Part shown: positions 24,995 through 31,710 of the stretch, in pieces
Position numbering within the stretch: the first letter of the stretch is position 1
Layout: every line of letters begins with the position of its first letter
DNA from: Candidatus Roizmanbacteria bacterium
GTDB taxonomy: Bacteria > Patescibacteriota > Microgenomatia > UBA1406 > GWC2-37-13
NCBI GenBank assembly: GCA_902200405.1
Contig: CABIKN020000001.1
Span: 1 to 55,340 of the forward strand
Direction of reading: 5' to 3'
DNA: 55,340 bases
Made by a program: the position numbers and the translations under genes
The notes under the pieces: generated by a model
What the model saw: the letters and a program-made list of their open reading frames with translations, nothing else
Database searches by the model: none
Told to the model about the DNA's origin: nothing

Positions 24995-25084
24995 AATTTG
25001 AGGACAAACTTTTGAATCATTAAATAAGTCTTTTATTTCTAAATGCGAATCCGGAAGAAGATTTTAAATATTTTCAAAAATTCC

Positions 25085-25333
25085 TTACAAGAGACCTTTA
25101 ATTAAACTTTCTTTTTTCACCCTAGACCAACCTTTTAATTGAATCTCTCTCTTACGAGCTTCGGATTTATTTATATATTTTTCGGAATATATTAAGGTGA
25201 CAGGTAACTTTGAAAGTAAATATTTTGATCCGATTTCAGAATTATGAAGTAATACTCGTTTTTGTAAATCATTAGTGATTCCTACGTAGTATGATTTATC
25301 TTTACAAATCAAAATATATGTAAACCAAAACAT
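25085..25333 (-). CDS. GIY-YIG nuclease-like protein (UPF0213 type)
   Basis: 82 residues, the length of a stand-alone GIY-YIG domain. The YIL and YVGITNDLQKRVLLHN motifs carry the catalytic tyrosine and arginine region, and KLPVTLIYSEKYINKSEARKRE has the conserved glutamate. Such small proteins are abundant and mostly uncharacterised; some may act on branched DNA. It sits beside the compound repeat downstream of ssrA. Confidence 0.85.
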   Translation of the reverse strand: MFWFTYILICKDKSYYVGITNDLQKRVLLHNSEIGSKYLLSKLPVTLIYSEKYINKSEARKREIQLKGWSRVKKESLIKGLL

Positions 25334-25342
25334 TTTTTTGTG

Positions 25343-25455
25343 CCCTTCGACTTTGGTTCGTTATACTCACCATTCGCTCAGGGTTTCGACTCGCCAAAAT
25401 ACGTTAGGTGTTTACACTGAGCGAGCCCTATATAAATATATAGGGCGAGTCGAAG
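25343..25455. repeat. Compound palindromic repeat downstream of ssrA
   Basis: Pieces of the TTCGACTTCGCTCAGGG family are nested here: CCCTTCGACTT and CGCTCAGGG lie 20 bases apart, then TTCGACTCGC (25385-25394) faces GCGAGTCGAA across about 50 bases. It looks like several REP-type units inserted in opposite orientations. Confidence 0.55.
25425..25446. terminator. Hairpin after ssrA
   Basis: GCCCTATATA and TATATAGGGC form a perfect 10-bp stem with a 2-base loop. It lies about 10 bases beyond the tmRNA 3' end in the direction of transcription. There is no T-run, so it may be a processing signal or a weak terminator. Confidence 0.5.
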
Positions 25456-25842
25456 TGGAGATGGCGAGAATCGAACTCGCGTCCGAGAAAACACCGATAA
25501 AAAAGTTTAGCTTAGAATAGATTATTTTTACTCTATTCCGATAGCTTATATAATCAAAGCTCATCGGAAAGCTAGTTATAAATTGTGGACTCAATGACTA
25601 ACTAGAAAAGTCATCTCGCCTTATTCCGATTGGTTTACCCCTCTATAAATTGAATCGGACGAAATCTAGAGAGAGTCTTGGAAAAGACTTATGCAAACAG
25701 AAATGCAGGTTGTGCACCCTGTAGATAAGCCGCTTCTTCAGGTGATAAAGTATTTTTATCAGTTAAGTTTTTCCATTTAACGCATAGGTGCGTCTAAGCC
25801 ATTTTTAAAAGTGCAAATTTCCCGTCGATGCCTTGCATCCCC
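25456..25842 (-). ncRNA. ssrA: tmRNA
   Basis: A 387-base tmRNA that rescues stalled ribosomes. The 5' end GGGGATG pairs with CATCTCC at the 3' end, with the G-U pair used for alanine charging. The 5' segment GCATCGACGGGAAATTTGCAC and the T arm GACGCGAGTTCGATTCTCGC are strongly conserved tmRNA parts. CCA is not encoded. The best tag frame ends EEAAYLQGAQPAFLFA followed by TAA near tmRNA base 154, unlike the usual ALAA ending. It begins 1 base after the smpB stop codon, so the two are almost certainly transcribed together. Confidence 0.93.
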
Positions 25843-25843
25843 A

Positions 25844-26290
25844 TTAACTCTTAATATATTCTTTCATTTCTCTTTCTTCCCTTACTTTTATATCTCTTTG
25901 TTTTTCTACTTTTCTTTTTTCGATATCTTTTCTACCCTTTACCAAAGCTATTTCTAACTTGATATGAGGCCCTTTATTATAGCAGGAAACTGGTGCCAAA
26001 GTCAATCCGCCCGAGGCCATTTTTATCTTTAACTTTAGTAATTCCTTTTTATGTAATAATAATTTTCTAGACCTTTTTGACTCATAAGTATCATTTCTGG
26101 CAAATTTGTAAATAGGAATATCAGCATTGATTAAAAAAATCCCTCCATCCATTATCCGGACGAAGGCATCATCAATTCTCAGACCCCCAGACCTAATTGA
26201 TTTAACTTCAGCCCCTGTCAAAACAATTCCTGCTTCATATTTTTCAATTTCTTTATAGTCACGATGAAATTTACGATTAATGATTTTCAT
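25844..26290 (-). CDS. smpB: SsrA-binding protein SmpB
   Basis: 148 residues, normal length. SmpB carries tmRNA into stalled ribosomes. The N-terminus NRKFHRDYKEIEKYEAGIVLTG continues into EVKSIRSGGLRIDDAFVRI, the family hallmark, and the basic tail (KEEREMKEYIKS region) fits the mRNA channel. TATAAT (26297-26302 on the minus strand) ends 6 bases before the ATG, predicting a leaderless smpB-ssrA transcript. Its stop is followed by the tmRNA after one base. Confidence 0.95.
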   Translation of the reverse strand: MKIINRKFHRDYKEIEKYEAGIVLTGAEVKSIRSGGLRIDDAFVRIMDGGIFLINADIPIYKFARNDTYESKRSRKLLLHKKELLKLKIKMASGGLTLAPVSCYNKGPHIKLEIALVKGRKDIEKRKVEKQRDIKVREEREMKEYIKS

Positions 26291-26323
26291 AAAACCATTA
26301 TAACACCAGACAATAAAAGAAAA

Positions 26324-26569
26324 TTAACGTAAGATTTTATCGGTTGGGGTAAGAAATGCTGAAGGAGTTGCCGTAAGTTCTTCTTTGGTGATTTTTGGAC
26401 AAGCAGTAAATCGACACTTTGGTCCGCTTCGGCGAACCGTTGATCCATCAGCACAGATAAAAGTCTCCTTAGTACAAGTAATTATTTGAGGCTGCGGAAA
26501 CCCTGAGATTATGTACATTATCGTAGCTAAAATGACGATGATTATTAAAGTGATCAGACTTTTGTTCAT
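26324..26569 (-). CDS. Small secreted or membrane-anchored disulfide protein
   Basis: 81 residues. A hydrophobic N-terminus (about 4-24) is followed by a four-cysteine motif, ITCTKETFICADGSTVRRSGPKCRFTACP, spaced like a small Kazal-type or thyroglobulin-like knot seen in many short bacterial surface proteins. The tail is Thr/Pro-rich. The function is unknown. It lies between the serine operon and smpB on the same strand. Confidence 0.6.
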   Translation of the reverse strand: MNKSLITLIIIVILATIMYIISGFPQPQIITCTKETFICADGSTVRRSGPKCRFTACPKITKEELTATPSAFLTPTDKILR

Positions 26570-26595
26570 GGAGCTTTCTTTTTAAAATATTATTT

Positions 26596-27429
26596 TTACT
26601 CAAAATTAACAGTTGCCTCTTCATAAAGTCGCGATCGTTTTTTAAGCAAAATTTTATCCTGTTCTTCGTTTTGTTGTTTCAGCGATTTTTTATTATTAAA
26701 AACACTCAAAGAAAGATCGATGTTAAGGACTCTATTTTTAACTAAATGACGGGTAATTCCGGTTGGTAAAAGAACTTTGGATTTAGCTGATTCAATAATT
26801 TGTTGAGGTGTGAATGTGGGAAAAATAACAATGATATTATCATTAGGATATTGTTTAAAAAACTTCTTTACTGTGTCACTATTTAAAGTATAGGGAAGGG
26901 CTCCACGAGAAAGATTATTTTTATAAAAAGAAACCAAATAGTTCATCCGTTTAATTTTTTCAGAAAAACTTCCACCAGTTGAAATAAAAAAAACTTCTTT
27001 TTTATTAGTAACAACCGTACAAAGTCGGCCAAAATCTTTTTCCTTGATGTATCGATGTCCGACCTGATCCATTTTTCCTTGGCTAACAATGAGAGACTGA
27101 TCTTTTTTAATAAAATCTATAAACTTTTTTATGTCTCCATTAAAAATATGAAGCCAAGAAGATAACCCTATTTCTTCCTGATTATTATAGTCAACAACTT
27201 GTGCGGTTATAGTTTTTATTCCGAGCGTCTTAAAAGAATAGATCCTATTCATACCATCAAGTTGGAGATATTGTTTATTACCGAGTGAGGCAACAATGAT
27301 GGGATTACTAAGGGTTTGACTTTTTTTAAGGAAATTAACCAATTCCTTACTATTTGTAGGATCAAGTTCTTCGTGGGTTAAAATATCCTTAATTCGGATC
27401 ACTTCTAACTGAAAACGGTCGGTTTTCAT
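26596..27429 (-). CDS. SbnI/SerK-like free L-serine kinase (ParB/Srx fold)
   Basis: 277 residues resembling Staphylococcus SbnI and archaeal SerK, kinases that turn free L-serine into O-phospho-L-serine. Shared landmarks: THEELDP (the HE glutamate is the proposed catalytic base), LQLDGMNRIYSFKTLGIKTI (DGxxR nucleotide-binding loop), LSSWLHIFNGD (the tryptophan near the serine site) and LPTGITRHLVKNRVLNIDLSL near the C-terminus. It is not a plasmid ParB: the HTH domain is missing. It follows serA by 3 bases and an aminotransferase before that, so it probably joins serine to the phosphoserine pathway. ATP or ADP as donor cannot be told. Confidence 0.78.
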   Translation of the reverse strand: MKTDRFQLEVIRIKDILTHEELDPTNSKELVNFLKKSQTLSNPIIVASLGNKQYLQLDGMNRIYSFKTLGIKTITAQVVDYNNQEEIGLSSWLHIFNGDIKKFIDFIKKDQSLIVSQGKMDQVGHRYIKEKDFGRLCTVVTNKKEVFFISTGGSFSEKIKRMNYLVSFYKNNLSRGALPYTLNSDTVKKFFKQYPNDNIIVIFPTFTPQQIIESAKSKVLLPTGITRHLVKNRVLNIDLSLSVFNNKKSLKQQNEEQDKILLKKRSRLYEEATVNFE

Positions 27430-27432
27430 AAA

Positions 27433-28323
27433 TTATTTTTTATTCAAAATTTTAATAATTTCATCAATGACTATTTTTGTACCTTTTTTTAAAGCTTCAG
27501 TGGTTGAAGCGGCAATATGAGGAGTAAGAATGACGTTTGGCAATTTTCTCCAAGGAGAAACGGGTGGTAAAGGTTCCTGCCAAAAAACATCAAGGGCAGC
27601 TCCGGCAATTTTTTTCTCTTGAAGTAATTTAAAGAGAGCTTTTTCCTCCACTACCCCACCCCGTGAAGTATTAATAAAGAAGCTGGTCGGTTTCATCAGT
27701 AAAAGCAGATCGTTATTTATTAGATTTTTCGTGGTATTGTTCAAGGGCAAATGGACGGTAATAATATCACAGTGTTTAAAAATATATTTGAGAGAATTAG
27801 TTTTTTCGGTCCGGCTATAGTAATCAATTTTGGCTCCAAAAGCCTTAAATATTTTTTCTACCCTTTTTCCGATGTGGCCATAACCGATAACCCCAACTTT
27901 TTTGCCCTCGATTTCCTCTCCTTTAAGCTCTTTTTTAATCCAGAGACCTTCTCTCATCGATGAATATGCAGGTTGCAGTTTTCGTAACAAAGATAATATT
28001 AAGCCAAGTGTGAGTTCTGTAACAGCTTCAGAATTTGATTCAGGTGAATTTAATATGAAGATCTTTCGTTTTTTTGCCTCTAAAATATCAATATTATCAA
28101 GACCACTACCAACCCGGGCAATCACTTTTAGATTATGTCCACGGTCGATAACATCTGCCGTTACCTTAGTTCGACTACGAACAATTAAACCATCAAAGTT
28201 TCCAATTAGATTAATTAACTTTGAGGGAGTGATTTCAGGCTGATAGTTAAAAGAAAATTTTGGATTCTTAATCTGATCAATAACACTTTTATCGACCTTA
28301 TCAGCTATTAAGATATTAATCAT
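27433..28323 (-). CDS. serA: D-3-phosphoglycerate dehydrogenase (short form)
   Basis: 296 residues, D-2-hydroxyacid dehydrogenase fold. The NAD site is GVIGYGHIGKRV; catalytic Arg, Glu and His lie in INTSRGGVVEE, ALDVFWQEPLPP and LTPHIAAST; the substrate-side motif is RSRTKVT followed by ARVGSGLDNID. It would interconvert 3-phosphoglycerate and 3-phosphohydroxypyruvate. There is no C-terminal ACT domain, so no serine feedback site is visible. Its place between an aminotransferase and a serine kinase makes SerA far likelier than another hydroxyacid dehydrogenase. Confidence 0.85.
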   Translation of the reverse strand: MINILIADKVDKSVIDQIKNPKFSFNYQPEITPSKLINLIGNFDGLIVRSRTKVTADVIDRGHNLKVIARVGSGLDNIDILEAKKRKIFILNSPESNSEAVTELTLGLILSLLRKLQPAYSSMREGLWIKKELKGEEIEGKKVGVIGYGHIGKRVEKIFKAFGAKIDYYSRTEKTNSLKYIFKHCDIITVHLPLNNTTKNLINNDLLLLMKPTSFFINTSRGGVVEEKALFKLLQEKKIAGAALDVFWQEPLPPVSPWRKLPNVILTPHIAASTTEALKKGTKIVIDEIIKILNKK

Positions 28324-28326
28324 AAT

Positions 28327-29406
28327 TTAAGACATTTCCTTTAATGATTTTTTAAAAGAATCTACAACTTGATCAAGGTCTAATTTTGTTATGTAACCCA
28401 TATGGGCAACTCTGACAATTTTTCCTTTAAGCTCTCCCATACCACCTGCAATTACCAACTGATATTTGTCTTTTAAAATATTTCTCCACTCTTTTTCATC
28501 GACTCCAGTTGGTGGAAAAAGAGCAGTAATGGTTGGTGACGCTTCAGCATCTGCGACTAATAACTTTAGCCCAAGTTTTTTAATTTCACTTCGAAAGTAA
28601 TCTCGCAACTCAATATGTTTTTGAAAAACTTTTTCTTTTCCCTCTTTTTTCAATAGGTCTAAAGATGTTCGAAGACTATACAAAACCGATACAGCTGGTG
28701 TGGCCGGGGTCTGGTTTTTTTGACTAAATTTTTCATAGAGGGAAAGGTCAAAGTAATATCTTGGAAAGGTAGATCTTTGATGTTTTTCCCAAGCATATGG
28801 CGAAACGGCAACCATAGCAATTCCCGGAGAAGCCATCCATGCTTTTTGAGAAGCGGAAATCAAAACATCAATTCCTAAACTATCCATAGGAAGATCAGTT
28901 CCTCCTAAAGCACTTACAGAATCAACCAACAACAACGGTTTTGACGAGTGAGCCTTAACGATATGGGCGATTTCAAATAAATTATTTAAAACTCCAGTTG
29001 AAGTTTCATTGTGAGTAATAAAAACGCCTGCAATTTTATCCATTGTTGAGAGAGTTTTTTGAACATTTTTAACACCAGTTCCATCGACAAATTTAACCTG
29101 AGTGACTTTTAGACCAAAACGTCGGCCGATTTCTGCCCAACGATTACCAAACTCACCGCAGGTAAAAAAAACAACTTGGTCTCCTGGCGAGAAAAAATTA
29201 ACGATGGCTGTTTCGAGTCCGGCTGTGCCTGAAGCAGTTAATAGGTAAATAGGATTTTTTGTTTGATAAAAATATTGAAGACCCAATATTATTTCTTGAT
29301 GAATTTTTTCATAACTTTTTCCTCTGTGGCTGATCATTTGTTGAGAGAGTGAAGAGAGTACTTGTGGGAGCAATGGGGTTGGTCCTGGGATCCTCAAGTT
29401 TGCCAT
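28327..29406 (-). CDS. Class V aminotransferase (phosphoserine or serine/alanine-glyoxylate type)
   Basis: 359 residues, PLP enzyme of the alanine-glyoxylate/serine-pyruvate branch. It starts with IPGPTPLLPQVLSSLSQQMISHRG, has the cofactor loop SGTAGLETAIVNFF, the LVDSVSALGGTDLP aspartate and the PLP lysine in SASQKAWMASPG. Many organisms use this branch as phosphoserine aminotransferase. With serA and the serine kinase 3 bases apart from each other, that role is the best guess. I start at 29406: TTGATA, 17 bases and TATTAT lie just upstream, with 9 bases to the ATG. Confidence 0.82.
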   Translation of the reverse strand: MANLRIPGPTPLLPQVLSSLSQQMISHRGKSYEKIHQEIILGLQYFYQTKNPIYLLTASGTAGLETAIVNFFSPGDQVVFFTCGEFGNRWAEIGRRFGLKVTQVKFVDGTGVKNVQKTLSTMDKIAGVFITHNETSTGVLNNLFEIAHIVKAHSSKPLLLVDSVSALGGTDLPMDSLGIDVLISASQKAWMASPGIAMVAVSPYAWEKHQRSTFPRYYFDLSLYEKFSQKNQTPATPAVSVLYSLRTSLDLLKKEGKEKVFQKHIELRDYFRSEIKKLGLKLLVADAEASPTITALFPPTGVDEKEWRNILKDKYQLVIAGGMGELKGKIVRVAHMGYITKLDLDQVVDSFKKSLKEMS

Positions 29407-29415
29407 AGTGAAGAA

Positions 29416-29444
29416 ATAATACCGCAATTATATTAAAATATCAA
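29416..29444 (-). promoter_or_regulatory. Promoter of the serine operon
   Basis: TTGATA (29439-29444), exactly 17 bases, then TATTAT (29416-29421), all read on the minus strand. The start codon at 29406 follows 9 bases after the -10. A plus-strand TATATT (29429-29434) for the divergent ligase gene lies within the same 40-bp gap. Confidence 0.75.
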
Positions 29445-29446
29445 TA

Positions 29447-30649
29447 ATGATTAATAGGCTTTTGTTTTATTTATTTTTACTGCTTCTACCAACACAATTG
29501 GGCAAACATTTTTTTCTTGACTTTTCTTATCTTTCCGGAGTTCGGGTAGATTATCTTGCTCCAACAATTTATCTGACAGACATATTGGTTTTGCTATTGG
29601 CGATTTTTAATTTCAAAACCATATTTAAATTCTTCAAAAATAAAAAAGTTATCATTGGTTTATTTCTTTTATTAATTAATGTTTTGCTTTCACGTCTTCC
29701 AGTGGTTTCTTTTTATTGGTTTATAAAAATTATTGAGTTTTTGATAATTTTTTCCTTGGCTAAAAAAATCTTGATGACTTTAAAAGAAAAATATATTTTA
29801 GCCACCTTACTTATATCAGGTTTATTTCAACTATTTTTATCCTTAGTTCAATTAATCAATAAACATTCGGTTCAAGGATTATTTTATTATTTTGGTGAGA
29901 GATTATTATCTCTTTCAGCGCCGGGGGTCGCAAAAGCTTCGCTTGGCGGGATTGAATTTTTACGTCCATATGGAACTTTTTCCCACCCAAATTCACTATC
30001 AGGATTTTTTTTGCTTTTGTATTTTTTTGTACTAACATACAAAAAATTTAATCGTTATTTAGTATTAAAATATTTATTTTTATTGGTTTCAAGCCTTCTA
30101 ATCTTTATTTCTTTTTCAAAAATAGCCATTTTATCTTATTTGTTTTTAAACGGCATTTATTACATATTAACAATTAAATCTACTAAGGTTGTTTGCAAGC
30201 CTTGTATTATTGCGAGAATACTAATTATTATTGTGGTTTCTTTTATCTTTCTTCAGGCAACCACAGATCCTTTAACCATTAACAAAAGAATTGAATTAAT
30301 GAAAAATTCAACAGCGATTATTCTTCGCTATCCGATCCAGGGAGTTGGTCTAGGAAGCTATTTAATTGAACAAGCAAAATATTCTTCTAAATATTATTTA
30401 TTTTTTAATCAACCGGTTCATAATATTTTTCTTCTTTTTATAAGCGAAACGGGCTTAATAATCAGCGGATTAATCTTTTTATTTTCATTTAAAACAATTA
30501 GTCAGTTTATTAGAACAAATATTTATATATTTCTAACATTAGTTTTAACAGGATTATTTGATCACTATTGGTTAACTTTACAGCAAAATTTTCTTTTGAT
30601 GGGACTGGTTATGGGAGTGATTCTATCTCGGACTTTACCTGTTGATTAA
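29447..30649 (+). CDS. O-antigen ligase/polymerase family membrane protein
   Basis: 400 residues, about eleven hydrophobic helices. A large loop (about residues 140-180) and the later motif YPIQGVGLGSYLIEQAKYSS ending in PVHNIFLLFISETGLI match the Wzy/WaaL ligase family, which polymerises or attaches surface polysaccharide. It suggests a glycan-coated envelope, in line with the UbiA and GtrB-type genes in the window. Its 3' end overlaps the convergent DUF5667 gene by 41 bases. Confidence 0.82.
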   Translation: MINRLLFYLFLLLLPTQLGKHFFLDFSYLSGVRVDYLAPTIYLTDILVLLLAIFNFKTIFKFFKNKKVIIGLFLLLINVLLSRLPVVSFYWFIKIIEFLIIFSLAKKILMTLKEKYILATLLISGLFQLFLSLVQLINKHSVQGLFYYFGERLLSLSAPGVAKASLGGIEFLRPYGTFSHPNSLSGFFLLLYFFVLTYKKFNRYLVLKYLFLLVSSLLIFISFSKIAILSYLFLNGIYYILTIKSTKVVCKPCIIARILIIIVVSFIFLQATTDPLTINKRIELMKNSTAIILRYPIQGVGLGSYLIEQAKYSSKYYLFFNQPVHNIFLLFISETGLIISGLIFLFSFKTISQFIRTNIYIFLTLVLTGLFDHYWLTLQQNFLLMGLVMGVILSRTLPVD

Positions 30650-31157
30650 GATCAGATAACTGTATCAAGGACTGATTTAATCCCTGCGGGAGGATTTTTA
30701 TTAATTCTTCGATTAATTCCTTGTGTTTAGCATTGCTTAATTTTAAAGTTTCAATGAAACTGGAAGGAGCCTGAGCCCCCTGTTTTTTAGCAGACCTTAA
30801 TAATTCTGGTATTTTAATAAAATATTTTTCTCCTTTTACAAAAGTATCAATCGCTAATTGGTTTTTCCCCTTTAAGGCAAGGGCTAAGGACATAGAAGCT
30901 CTTTTATCAGAGTTCAGAAGATAAAGCTCAGCCTTTTTTAAATTATCTCTTGTTAAGAAATCGGTAATTCTATCTCGAATAATTTTTGTTGCATAAAGAG
31001 GACTGTCAGGTAGTAAGCCTGGATAAGGTAGATTATAGATAACTTTTTCCTGTGGAATCTTTACTAATGTTTCCGAGGCTCCCAGGACAAAGTATGTAAT
31101 AAATGGAACGATGATAACAAATGCAATTAGCGAGACGTAACGCCCAAAATTCTTCAT
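30609..31157 (-). CDS. DUF5667 domain protein
   Basis: 182 residues from the ATG at 31157. One hydrophobic segment (about 9-26) directs it to the membrane or outside. The rest is a helical DUF5667 domain: LPYPGLLPDSPLYATKIIRDRI followed by long helices with KRASMSLALALKGKNQLAIDTFVKGEKYF. This domain is common in uncultured Gram-positive-like lineages and has no known function. TATAAT ends 12 bases before the start. Confidence 0.75.
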   Translation of the reverse strand: MKNFGRYVSLIAFVIIVPFITYFVLGASETLVKIPQEKVIYNLPYPGLLPDSPLYATKIIRDRITDFLTRDNLKKAELYLLNSDKRASMSLALALKGKNQLAIDTFVKGEKYFIKIPELLRSAKKQGAQAPSSFIETLKLSNAKHKELIEELIKILPQGLNQSLIQLSDLNQQVKSEIESLP

Positions 31158-31182
31158 AAGTATGTATCCATTATACAACAAA

Positions 31183-31201
31183 CCCCGCCTTTTGGGCGGG
31201 G
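31183..31201 (-). terminator. Rho-independent terminator of the HU gene
   Basis: CCCCGCC pairs with GGCGGGG around a five-base loop. Read on the minus strand, downstream of the HU gene, it is followed by TTTGTTG. The promoter of the next gene starts right after it. Confidence 0.8.
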
Positions 31202-31206
31202 ATGTT

Positions 31207-31228
31207 ATCCTTCGACTTCGCTCAGGAT
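31207..31228. repeat. Dispersed palindromic repeat, copy 2
   Basis: CCTTCGACTTCGCTCAGG between AT and AT, the same unit as at 3260-3279. A separate perfect palindrome, GATTTCGATTGAATCGAAATC (31229-31249), follows directly and reaches the end of the HU gene. Confidence 0.7.
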
Positions 31229-31247
31229 GATTTCGATTGAATCGAAA

Positions 31248-31520
31248 TCACTTAACCATTCTTTTCAAACTTTTTCCAGCGGTAAAACCAGGTGTTTTTG
31301 TGGCTGGGATTTGGATTTCGGCTCCAGTTTGAGGATTGCGTCCTTTTCTGGCGGCTCGACGTCTAACCATAAAAGTACCAAATCCGGTTACGACTATTTT
31401 CTCACCTCGCTTCATTGCGTCAGACATGGTGGAGAAAACTGTGTTGACGGATTCTTTGGCGGCTTTAGCTGTTAAACCAGCTTTTTTTGCTACTTGTGCG
31501 ACTAAATCTGCTTTTGTCAT
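31248..31520 (-). CDS. hup: HU family DNA-binding protein
   Basis: 90 residues from the ATG at 31520 (MTKADLVAQVAKKAGLT). HU is a dimeric nucleoid protein that bends DNA. It has the usual helix-turn-helix dimer core, GFGTFMVRRRAARKGRNPQTG leading into the beta arms (IQIPATKTPGF) and the closing GKSLKRMVK. AGGTG stands a few bases before the ATG as a Shine-Dalgarno-like site, unlike most genes here. A terminator follows at 31183-31201. Confidence 0.95.
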   Translation of the reverse strand: MTKADLVAQVAKKAGLTAKAAKESVNTVFSTMSDAMKRGEKIVVTGFGTFMVRRRAARKGRNPQTGAEIQIPATKTPGFTAGKSLKRMVK

Positions 31521-31671
31521 TAGTATCACCTACTTTCTATTGACTAAACTTATAAATGAAAATAAATTACAGTAATAGATTAGTCGTTTTTAGGCGTCCT
31601 GTCAATCTATATTTAGAATATCTTATTATAACAATCTATATCAAATGTAGGGCACTGGGACGAGGTAAAAT

Positions 31672-31702
31672 AGGGTCAGACCCTTGATGAGGGTCTGACC
31701 CT
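31672..31702 (-). terminator. Hairpin after rny (dispersed-repeat type)
   Basis: AGGGTCAGACCCT and AGGGTCTGACCCT form a perfect 13-bp stem with the 5-base loop TGATG. On the minus strand, downstream of RNase Y, it is followed by ATTTTA. It works as a terminator by shape, but it is also a known type of repeated palindrome. Confidence 0.65.
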
Positions 31703-31710
31703 AGATAAAG

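Noticed and set aside
25338-25520. Short plus-strand frame over the ssrA 3' end
   Set aside because: It is made of the compound repeat and the complement of the tmRNA T arm.
26596-27429. Chromosome-partitioning ParB
   Set aside because: The ParB-like fold is there, but the HTH and dimer domains are absent and the SbnI/SerK motifs fit better.
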